Assembly (NCBI RefSeq): GCF_011067135.1
Contig: NZ_JAAMOW010000007.1
Span: 186,001-250,000, forward strand
Length of the DNA stretch: 64,000 bases
Direction of reading: 5' to 3'
Source: Solimonas terrae
GTDB taxonomy: Bacteria > Pseudomonadota > Gammaproteobacteria > Nevskiales > Nevskiaceae
Positions 57,193 to 64,000 of this stretch are shown here, piece by piece; the stretch's first letter is position 1, and the number at the start of each line of letters is the position of its first letter. The position numbers and the translations under genes were made by a program. Below the pieces are notes generated by a model, which saw only the letters and a program-made list of their open reading frames with translations, had not been told where the DNA came from and searched no databases.

Positions 57193-58208
57193 GCAGCGAC
57201 GCAGCGGCCGCCGGCCTGTGGCTGCTGACCGGCGACCGGCCCGGTGAAGTCGCGCAGCAGCGCCGGCTCGCGGCCGCGACCGGCCTGCCGTGCCGGGAAA
57301 TCCAGGTCACGCAATTGCGCACGGTCGGCGGCCGGCCCCGCTTCGATCTCGACGCGCTGCAGCCGCCGTGGCCGCGTATCGCCTTGTCGTTCGGCAAGAC
57401 CCTGGCGGCCGCCCTGCACCTGCGCCACGCCAGTGGCGGACGGACCCGCATCGTTCATCTCGGCCGGGCGCGCGGCGTGGCGGCCGATGCACTCGATCTG
57501 ATCATTCCGATGCCGCAGGACCAGCTCGCCAATGCGGCCAACGTGCTGCGGATCCGCATGCCGTTCAATTATCCGGACGCGCCCGCCGACAGCGCCGGCC
57601 ACGACCAGGCGCGTCTGCTCGCGCTGCAGCTGCCGCGACCGTGGACCGCGCTGATCATCGGCGGCGCCACACGCCAGCTGCGCTTCAGCAGGACGGCCAT
57701 CGCGGCACTGGTGCGCGACACCTGCGCGCGTGCACGCCAGCGCGGCGGCAGCGTCCTGATCAGCACCAGCCCGCGCACGCCCGCGTCGGCGATCGCCGCG
57801 CTGCGCGCGGCGCAGGACGCACCCGGCGAGTTCTACGCGTTCCGGCGCAACGATCCGCACAATCCGCTGGCGAGCTATCTGCAGCTTGCCGACGAGCTGA
57901 TCGTCACCGGCGATTCGGTGTCGATGATTGCCGAATGCTGGCGCAGCGGCCGGCCGGTCTGGGTCGCGCCGCTGCGCGATTCGCTGTGGCACCGGCTCGG
58001 TGATGTGCTGCGGGCGGTGGCACCGGCGCGGCTGATGGCGAACGGCCAGGTCGCCGTCGGCAGCGACGTCAATGCCTGGATCGCGGCACTCGCAAGCGCC
58101 GGCCACGTCGGCCACTTCGGTCGTTCGGATCCGACCCGCCCCTACTCGGCGCGGGACGACGACGACCTGTCGCGCGCGGTCGCGCGCATACGCGCCCTAC
58201 TCGACTGA
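57189..58208 (+). CDS. ELM1-like (GtrOC1/DUF1022) nucleotide-binding protein
   Basis: The 339-residue protein matches the ELM1 family named after a plant mitochondrial fission factor: LTGDRPGEVAQQRRLAAATG, ALSFGKTLAAALHLRHASGG, VHLGRARG, and a C-terminal TGDSVSMIAECWRSGRPVW. The fold is GT-B-like and bacterial members occur in envelope loci. The start is TTG 57189, overlapping the glycosyltransferase stop as TTGA, so the two are coupled. Function unknown. Confidence 0.85.
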   Translation: MSSDAAAAGLWLLTGDRPGEVAQQRRLAAATGLPCREIQVTQLRTVGGRPRFDLDALQPPWPRIALSFGKTLAAALHLRHASGGRTRIVHLGRARGVAADALDLIIPMPQDQLANAANVLRIRMPFNYPDAPADSAGHDQARLLALQLPRPWTALIIGGATRQLRFSRTAIAALVRDTCARARQRGGSVLISTSPRTPASAIAALRAAQDAPGEFYAFRRNDPHNPLASYLQLADELIVTGDSVSMIAECWRSGRPVWVAPLRDSLWHRLGDVLRAVAPARLMANGQVAVGSDVNAWIAALASAGHVGHFGRSDPTRPYSARDDDDLSRAVARIRALLD

Positions 58209-59117
58209 CGACAGCCGCCGCGCCGCGCCTGCATCCGCGGCAGCGCGTTCGCGTGCGTTGCCGAGCAGCTGCAGCGCGGCGTCGAGCACCTCATCCACGG
58301 AAATGCGCGCCATCGCGTCCACGCAATGGCGGCAACTGTGGGTGTGCGTGCCACAGGCCCGCACCCCGCCGTTGAGATTGATGTGAAAGTCGTAGCCGGT
58401 GACGGACGGTGGCACATAGCCGCCGTAGATGACGACGGCGCGTGTGCCCATTGCTGCCGATGCGTGATGCAGACCGCCTTCGGCGCCGATGTAGAGCTGC
58501 GCCGCCTTCAGATACGGCAGGACCTCGCGAAAATTGCGGGTTGCCAGACGCGGCAGATCGTCGAGCGGCGGCGCATCCGGCGCCCCGACCTGATAGACCT
58601 CGCAGTGCCGGCGCAGGGCGCGCGCCACCTGCACGTAGCGCTCGAACGGCCACTGCTTGGACGGCGATGCATTGCCCTTGATATGCGGCTCGATCACGAC
58701 GAACGGCTTGCGTGCCCACTGTGCCGCCAGTGCCTGCTCCCGCTCGCCGAGGACCAGCGGCGCCGGCACCGCGCGATGTTCGAGATTGAACACGTAATGG
58801 CCGAGCCGCCGCACCAGCTGCGCCGGCCGCGGCGCGCCGGGCAGCCAGCGCCGCAGAGGGTGCTGCGCGTTCCATTCGCGCCGCATCGCGACGTAGTCGT
58901 GGTACGGCCGGCAGCCCTGATGTGAAATGACCCAGCTGACCGGCACGCCGGCATCGACCGTCGCCTGCGTCGCCAGGAAATCCAGTCCCCAGCGCAGTTC
59001 CGGACAGCGCATGTCGACCCGCCGCCCGTCGCCGATCGCAACCGGCCGCCGCAGCGGATCGCGCGCATGCTGCTGCGCCGCAGCACCGATCGCCATCAGA
59101 TGATCGCCGTAACCCAT
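58197..59117 (-). CDS. Glycosyltransferase family 9-like (heptosyltransferase-like)
   Basis: The 306-residue protein begins MGYGDHLMAIGAA, has FVVIEPHIKGNASPSKQWP and the GT9 signature LYIGAEGGLHHASAAMGT with VVIYGG, and a Cys-rich C-terminal HSCRHC. This group resembles LPS heptosyltransferases, though the sugar is unknown. It overlaps the 3' end of the ELM1-like gene tail to tail by twelve bases. Confidence 0.83.
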   Translation of the reverse strand: MGYGDHLMAIGAAAQQHARDPLRRPVAIGDGRRVDMRCPELRWGLDFLATQATVDAGVPVSWVISHQGCRPYHDYVAMRREWNAQHPLRRWLPGAPRPAQLVRRLGHYVFNLEHRAVPAPLVLGEREQALAAQWARKPFVVIEPHIKGNASPSKQWPFERYVQVARALRRHCEVYQVGAPDAPPLDDLPRLATRNFREVLPYLKAAQLYIGAEGGLHHASAAMGTRAVVIYGGYVPPSVTGYDFHINLNGGVRACGTHTHSCRHCVDAMARISVDEVLDAALQLLGNARERAAADAGAARRLSSVE

Positions 59118-59202
59118 GCCGTCCCCCGCGTGTCGTCCGCGATACCCTCGTCGCGTTGCCGGCCCGGCAACGTCGTTCCTTCCGCCACTCGCCCGGCGCC
59201 GC

Positions 59203-60513
59203 TCATGTCGTGGTCGGCAAGGTCACGCGCACCACCAGTCCGGGAGCGTCGCCGCGGTCGCCGAGCTCGATGCTGCCACCGTGGCGCCGGGCGACCTGGC
59301 GGACGATCGCCAGGCCCAGCCCGGTGCCACTGACGCTGGCCGAATCGCCGCGCGCGAAGCGATCGAGGACGAGATCGCGCTGCGCGCTGGGAATGCCCGG
59401 CCCGGCGTCGCTCACCGTCAGCGTGGCCTTGCCCGCCGCGGCACGCAGGCCGGCATCGACGCGGCTGCCGGCCGGCGAATAGCGGATGGCATTGTCGACC
59501 AGATTGACGATCACGCTGCGCAGGCCCTGCACATCCCCGAACACCCGGCACGGCGCGCACTCGACCAGTCCGAGGTCGATGTTCTTCGCGGCCGCGAGCG
59601 GATGCAGCTCGGCAATGATCGTCTTCATCAGCGTGTCCATCTGCACCGGGCCGAAATTGGCGCCTTCCGGGCTGCTGTGCTCGTTGCGGGACAGATCGAG
59701 CAGCTGCGTGACCAGCCGCGTCGCGCGATCGACGCCGGCGTTCAGCGCCTCCAGCGCTTCACGTCGCTCGCTGTGGGTGACGCTGCGTTGCGCGCGCTCG
59801 GCCTGCAGCCGCACGACCGCCAGCGGCGTGCGCAGCTCGTGCGCCGCATCCGCCAGAAATGCCTGCTGGATTCTCGCCGCATCGGCCTGGCGCGCGAGCA
59901 GATCGTTGAGCGCATCGACCACCGGCGCCAGCTCGCTGGGCGCCCGGTCGAGGCGGATCAGATTGCGGCTCAGTGCGCCGCGACTGAGCAGCTGGTGGGC
60001 CAGCGACCGCAACGGCCGCAGCTGCAGCGAGACCGCCCAGATCGTGAACACCGCGAGCAGCGGCAGCAGCGCGAGCAACGGCAGCAGCAGCTTGGCCGCG
60101 CCGCCGGCGGCTATCTCGTGACGTGCGGCCAGCTCCTGCGCGACCTGCAGATAGCCGCCGTCGCTGGTACGACGCGTGAAACTGCGCCAGCTGCCGGCGG
60201 CGTTGCGTTCGGTCGTGAAGCCGGCAGCGAGCGGTGCCGGTGCGCGCTCCTCCTCGATCGAGTGAAACAGCAGCGCGCCGTCACGACCCCACAGCTGCAC
60301 GACGATATCGTCGCTCGGCTCGATGTCGCGGATCTGCGGATCGCGGGCCAGCGATTCGGGCCGCAGATTCTGCGAGATCGTCTGCAGGCGGCCATCGAAC
60401 TGCTCGTTCAGTTCTTCCATCGACTGCAGGAACAGGCCGATGACCCCGAACGCGCCGCCGACCAGCAGGCCCGCGAGCAGCGTCAGCATCAGGCGGTAGC
60501 GCAGCGAATTCAT
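59203..60513 (-). CDS. Sensor histidine kinase, QseC/PmrB-like
   Basis: The 436-residue kinase has two membrane segments (about 8-30 and 140-163), a short 110-residue periplasmic loop, a HAMP segment, HisKA with His225 in DAAHELRTPLAVV, and HATPase motifs VNLVDNAIRYSP, SDAGPGI, GTGLGLAIVRQVA. The ATG overlaps the regulator stop by four bases. Proximity to an EptA-type gene and glycosyltransferases suggests control of envelope modification. Confidence 0.93.
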   Translation of the reverse strand: MNSLRYRLMLTLLAGLLVGGAFGVIGLFLQSMEELNEQFDGRLQTISQNLRPESLARDPQIRDIEPSDDIVVQLWGRDGALLFHSIEEERAPAPLAAGFTTERNAAGSWRSFTRRTSDGGYLQVAQELAARHEIAAGGAAKLLLPLLALLPLLAVFTIWAVSLQLRPLRSLAHQLLSRGALSRNLIRLDRAPSELAPVVDALNDLLARQADAARIQQAFLADAAHELRTPLAVVRLQAERAQRSVTHSERREALEALNAGVDRATRLVTQLLDLSRNEHSSPEGANFGPVQMDTLMKTIIAELHPLAAAKNIDLGLVECAPCRVFGDVQGLRSVIVNLVDNAIRYSPAGSRVDAGLRAAAGKATLTVSDAGPGIPSAQRDLVLDRFARGDSASVSGTGLGLAIVRQVARRHGGSIELGDRGDAPGLVVRVTLPTTT

Positions 60514-61178
60514 GCGGGCGCTGTTTTCGGGATGAAATAGCCGATGCCGCGGGCGGTGCCGATGTAGTCGGCACCGAGCTTGCGACGCAGCGCATGAATC
60601 TGCACCTCCAGCGCATTGCTGGCGATGCCATCGTTCCAGCCGTACAGACGCTCGACCAGCTGCTCGCGGGTCCAGACCCTTCCGGGCTGTTCGAGCAGCG
60701 CGGTCAGCAACGCGAATTCGCGGCGCGTGAACGTCAGCTGCGTGCCTTCGAAACAGCCGTTGCGCTCGGACAGATCGAGCACCAGGCCGAGATGTTCGAT
60801 GACCGGCTTTGCGCGCCCGCTGCGGCGACGGGCGATCGCGCGGATACGCGCCAGCAGTTCATCGACCGCGAACGGTTTGAGCAGGTAGTCGTCGGCGCCG
60901 GCATCGAGCCCCGCGACGCGATCCGGGAGACTGTCGCGCGCCGTGACGATGACGACCGGCGTGTCGCGGCCGGCGGCGCGGGCGTCGGCCAGCACGCGCA
61001 GGCCGTCGCGGCCGGGCAGGCCGAGATCGAGCAACACCATGTCGTAGTCGGTGCAGTCCCAGTGCTCGGACGCGGCGCGTCCGTCGCGAACCCAGTCGAC
61101 GGCGTGCGCGTGCTGGATCAGCGTCTTGGCCAGCGCATCGCCGAGCATGGCGTCATCTTCAACGAGCAGGATGCGCAT
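60510..61178 (-). CDS. OmpR/PhoB-family response regulator
   Basis: This 222-residue regulator has receiver Asp51 in MVLLDLGLPG, the conserved Lys in YLLKPF, and a winged-helix output domain (about 125-220: LTFTRREFALLTALLEQPGR, REQLVERLYGW). It is of the QseB/PmrA type. It forms an operon with the kinase downstream. Its start is 217 bases from the MITE. Confidence 0.95.
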   Translation of the reverse strand: MRILLVEDDAMLGDALAKTLIQHAHAVDWVRDGRAASEHWDCTDYDMVLLDLGLPGRDGLRVLADARAAGRDTPVVIVTARDSLPDRVAGLDAGADDYLLKPFAVDELLARIRAIARRRSGRAKPVIEHLGLVLDLSERNGCFEGTQLTFTRREFALLTALLEQPGRVWTREQLVERLYGWNDGIASNALEVQIHALRRKLGADYIGTARGIGYFIPKTAPA

Positions 61179-61828
61179 GCCGGAAAGCGTCGGTAGTCAT
61201 GACGGGCTGGGTCGGGTGGCGGACAAGTTCACTATCTTTGCGTCAGGGCCGGGGCCGGCGTCAACGCACAGACCTGCGATCCACAAGCGGCGAGTGGCGA
61301 CGGCGTCGATGTTGCCGCCGCTTCCTTAGCTGCAGATTAGCCTGCTGCGGCCGCGCCGGCACTGCTGCCCGGCCATTCGCAGCGCCGCTTCCGCTAGGGC
61401 CTGTTGACGCTGTGGACGATCGCTGCGTTGCTGCCAGCAATCACGCCAGGCAAGGCACGAGCCGCTTGCCTGGTGCCACCAGGCGGCGCGGCTGGCGCCT
61501 TGCCCTGCGCCAAAACGACCTCCGCCGCAGCGATTGCCATGACGTTTACAGGCCCTAATACTCCACTAAGATTCACGGCCGATGCTCTGCGTCTTGAAAC
61601 GCCCGCAGCGGCGGCCGCGATCGTCGTTCGTCGATCATGCCTGCCACTCAGCGTCCCGCCGTGATCGGCGCGGCCGCCCCATCATTCATCGAACATCATG
61701 AAGCAGCCGACCCAGGCCCAGGACTCCGCGCAGTTTTCCGCGCATCCGCGAACCGGCAGCGAGCGGCGCTGGCGGGGCGGACTCGGCGTCAACTTCGAGG
61801 ACTGCGCGGCAAGCACCGGGAACGCACC
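61179..61828. other. Intergenic region containing a MITE
   Basis: Of these 650 bases, 61395-61557 is the MITE described separately. The segment 61179-61394 upstream of the response-regulator gene shows no clear promoter by eye. From 61558 to 61828 no gene is supported; the frame before the DUF347 start is Arg-rich and unlike the family. Confidence 0.5.
61395..61557. mobile_element. MITE-like element with about 35-bp imperfect inverted ends
   Basis: The left end (TAGGGCCTGTTGACG, then GATCGCTGCG) and the right end, read inverted (TAGGGCCTGTAAACG, then AATCGCTGCG), match over about 35 bases. Both borders carry TA, which may be the target duplication typical of Tc1/mariner/IS630-like insertions. 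Total length is 163 bases with no coding capacity. A further end of the same family lies at 35492. Confidence 0.65.
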
Positions 61829-62584
61829 ATGAACCGGACCGTCGCCGGCAGCACCAAGGTTCCGGAAGTCACGCTGATGTTCTGGCTGGTCAAGATCGCC
61901 GCGACGACGCTGGGCGAAACCGGCGGCGACGCGGTTTCGATGTCGATGCACCTCGGATACCTGCTCAGCACCGGCATCTTCGGCGCCGTCTTCCTCGTCA
62001 GCGTTCTCGCCCAGATGTCGGCAGCAGGCTTCAAGCCCTGGCTTTACTGGACGACGATCGTCGCCACGACAACGGTCGGCACGACCCTGGCCGACTTTGC
62101 GGACCGCTCCCTGGGCATCGGCTACGCCGGCGGCTCTGCGCTCCTGCTGGCTCTGCTTGCGAGCTCCCTGCTGGTCTGGCACCGCACGCTCGGCACGGTA
62201 TCCATCCGTTCGATCACCTCGCGCAGCGCCGAACTGTTCTACTGGCTGACCATCATGTTTTCGCAAACCCTGGGCACCGCACTCGGCGACTGGACGGCCG
62301 ACAGCGCCGGGCTGGGCTATGCGGGCGGCGCCATGGTGTTCAGCCTGCTGCTGGCGCTGGTCCTTGCCGCCTACTGGTGGTCGACCGTGTCGCACACCAT
62401 CCTGTTCTGGACTGCGTTCATTCTCACCCGCCCGCTCGGCGCGGTGGTCGGCGACTTCCTCGACAAGCCGCAGGCCGCCGGCGGACTCGCCTTGAGCCGC
62501 TATACGGCGTCGGCCGTGCTGTTCCTGTTCATGGCGGCCTGCATCCTGATTTTCCGGCAGCGAGCCGCAAAACAGGCCCATTAG
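61829..62584 (+). CDS. DUF347-repeat membrane protein (COG4705)
   Basis: This 251-residue inner-membrane protein is built of four similar units of about 55 residues, each holding two helices and a G-D/E motif: TTLGETGGDAVS, TTVGTTLADFADRS, QTLGTALGDWTAD and RPLGAVVGDFLDK. This is the DUF347 repeat of uncharacterised membrane proteins. The start at ATG 61829 follows a GGGA element; earlier in-frame codons lack similarity. Function unknown; transport is a guess. Confidence 0.86.
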   Translation: MNRTVAGSTKVPEVTLMFWLVKIAATTLGETGGDAVSMSMHLGYLLSTGIFGAVFLVSVLAQMSAAGFKPWLYWTTIVATTTVGTTLADFADRSLGIGYAGGSALLLALLASSLLVWHRTLGTVSIRSITSRSAELFYWLTIMFSQTLGTALGDWTADSAGLGYAGGAMVFSLLLALVLAAYWWSTVSHTILFWTAFILTRPLGAVVGDFLDKPQAAGGLALSRYTASAVLFLFMAACILIFRQRAAKQAH

Positions 62585-62766
62585 GCCGGCGGGCCCCATT
62601 TCATGAAACCCGCAGCTGCGACCATCGCCGATGACTCGATACCGGCGGCGTGACGGCCGGACACGACACGACGGCCTGCTGTCTCCGGATTGCCTGATTC
62701 TCCTAATGTTGACGTAATGTGTGATACCCAAGCTGCTGCACCTGATTCAGGTTCGGAGCAGCAACG

Positions 62767-64000
62767 ATGCGCGCGGATGGTCCAGTGGCGAGCCCGGGTA
62801 CGGCATCGGAGACCGCTCCGAAGGCGCCGCGCTGTGGCTTTCTGTTCAATCACGATCAGCTGCACCAGATTGCCCATAGCGCACCGATCGCCTTCGAACT
62901 GATCCGCCGCTCGACGCAGATGGACGTCACCCTGCTGGCGTCCAGCCAGGCCCAGCTCGACTATCTGCAGTGCGCCGCCGCGCGCTACGGGCTGGCGCAG
63001 GCGGATATCCGCCTGCTGCACCTGCCGCGCTGGCTGCGCCCGATCGCACGCGCCCTGGACGGCATCATGCCGTTCTCGCGGATCACCATGCTGCTCGGCA
63101 ATCTGGCGACCTTCCGCACGCTGGACCTGCTCGTCGTCCCGGAAAAGACCAGCCTGCTGCTGCGCACGCACTTCGGCCTGAAGTCGCTGAAGATGGTCCA
63201 CACCCGCCACGGCGCCGGCGACCGCGAAGTCGGCTTCGACCGCGCCAGCGGCAAATTCGACATGGTGCTGGTGTCCGGGCAGAAGATCGCCGACCGCCTG
63301 CAGCGCGCCGGGCTGCTCAAACCGGGCGGGTACCGCATCGTCGGCTATCCCAAGTTCGACATGCACGCGGGAACGGCACGGCCGAAGCTGTTCGACAACG
63401 ATCGGCCCACCGTGCTGTACAACCCGCACTGCTCGCCGCGCCTGTCCTCCTGGTACCGCGACGGGCTCGCGGTGCTCGAAGCGTTCTACCAGTCCGACAA
63501 GTACAACCTGATTTTCGCGCCGCACGTCATGCTGTTCAGCAAGCGCGTGCAGGTCTCGCTCGATCGTCTGCGCCTCGACTGGCCGGGCCGCATCCCCGAA
63601 CGCTACCGCAACTGCGCGCACATGCTGATCGACACCGGCAGCGCAAACAGCTGCAACATGAGCTACACCCGCGCCGCCGATCTCTACCTGGGCGACGCCA
63701 GCAGCCAGGTCTACGAATTCCTGCTCGATCCGCGGCCCTGCGCCTTTCTCGATTCGCACGACACCGACTGGCGCGAGGACAACAACTATCAGCACTGGCA
63801 TGCCGGCCCCGTGCTTGGCAGCGCGCAGCATCTGGAAGCCAGCATCGATGAGGTGTTCGCCACCCACGCCGACTACCTGCCCGTGCAGCGCCGTCTGTTC
63901 GAGTACAGCTTCGATCTCAACGGCACGCCGTCGGCGCAGCGCGCCGCCGAGGCCATCGAATGCTTCGCCGCCACGCAACTGGCGACCCGCAGTGCCGCGG
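62767..64000 (+). CDS. CDP-glycerol glycerophosphotransferase-like protein (3' end off window)
   Basis: The frame runs open from ATG 62767 (GGAG eight bases upstream) through the right edge, 411 codons. The N-terminus has FLFNHDQLHQIAHSAPIAFE; later parts include KMVHTRHGAGDREVGFD, MVLVSGQKIADRL, VGYPKFD, and ADLYLGDASSQVYEFLLDPR, which match TagF/CDP-glycerol glycerophosphotransferases (GT-B fold). In Gram-negative species such proteins modify surface polysaccharides rather than teichoic acid. Probably only a few residues are missing. Confidence 0.88.
   Translation, partial: MRADGPVASPGTASETAPKAPRCGFLFNHDQLHQIAHSAPIAFELIRRSTQMDVTLLASSQAQLDYLQCAAARYGLAQADIRLLHLPRWLRPIARALDGIMPFSRITMLLGNLATFRTLDLLVVPEKTSLLLRTHFGLKSLKMVHTRHGAGDREVGFDRASGKFDMVLVSGQKIADRLQRAGLLKPGGYRIVGYPKFDMHAGTARPKLFDNDRPTVLYNPHCSPRLSSWYRDGLAVLEAFYQSDKYNLIFAPHVMLFSKRVQVSLDRLRLDWPGRIPERYRNCAHMLIDTGSANSCNMSYTRAADLYLGDASSQVYEFLLDPRPCAFLDSHDTDWREDNNYQHWHAGPVLGSAQHLEASIDEVFATHADYLPVQRRLFEYSFDLNGTPSAQRAAEAIECFAATQLATRSAA

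Overview
The window is GC-rich DNA from a gammaproteobacterium. The gene orders maf-rng-yhdP-nitrilase-tldD, miaB-phoH-ybeY-corC, ferredoxin-coaD-rsmD and ssb/MFS/uvrA point to the Xanthomonadales/Nevskiales (Lysobacterales) side of that class. This placement is inferred from gene order only; no rRNA or tRNA gene was seen.

Bases 1-3811 hold a TonB-dependent outer-membrane receptor (cut by the left edge) diverging from an SMP-30/gluconolactonase-like enzyme, with a palindromic promoter region between them. Bases 3875 to about 20300 are a mobile-element region. On the minus strand, in transcription order, lie an HTH protein, replication initiator RepA, iteron-like repeats, ParA, a small ParG-like partner, a TraF-type signal peptidase and a DUF3363 relaxase. 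Around them are DUF2285, DUF2958, DUF736 and RadC/JAB genes, an XRE regulator and an endonuclease/exonuclease/phosphatase-family protein. This set is typical of Tn4371-like integrative and conjugative elements, but no integrase, coupling protein or trb/virB genes are in the window, so it looks like a remnant or partial element. Cargo includes a two-gene module with a PD-(D/E)XK-like nuclease, an Rrf2-flavoprotein-methyltransferase operon, an IS110 fragment, an XRE protein and an AlpA-like regulator.

From 20347 onward the genes are core chromosomal: xthA, an HD protein, ferredoxin, coaD, rsmD, an exported M3 peptidase, the tldD/nitrilase/yhdP/rng/maf cluster, an aldolase-like protein, the miaB-phoH-ybeY-corC-DUF4105 operon with start/stop overlaps, a low-molecular-weight phosphatase and a quinone oxidoreductase. 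A sigma-54 two-component pair (42189-45319) diverges from a porin and a small phosphate-binding-protein-like gene. Just beyond, a sigma-54-type promoter precedes a short, motif-poor AMP-ligase-like gene coupled to an SDR gene.

The last part (48958-64000) is rich in envelope functions: a phosphoethanolamine transferase, two or three glycosyltransferase-like genes, an ELM1-like protein, a QseBC/PmrAB-type two-component system and a CDP-glycerol glycerophosphotransferase-like gene cut by the right edge. Interspersed are ssb, an MFS transporter, uvrA and a sirtuin. A 163-bp MITE-like element lies at 61395-61557, and one end of the same family lies at 35492, where it supplies stop codons to two convergent genes.
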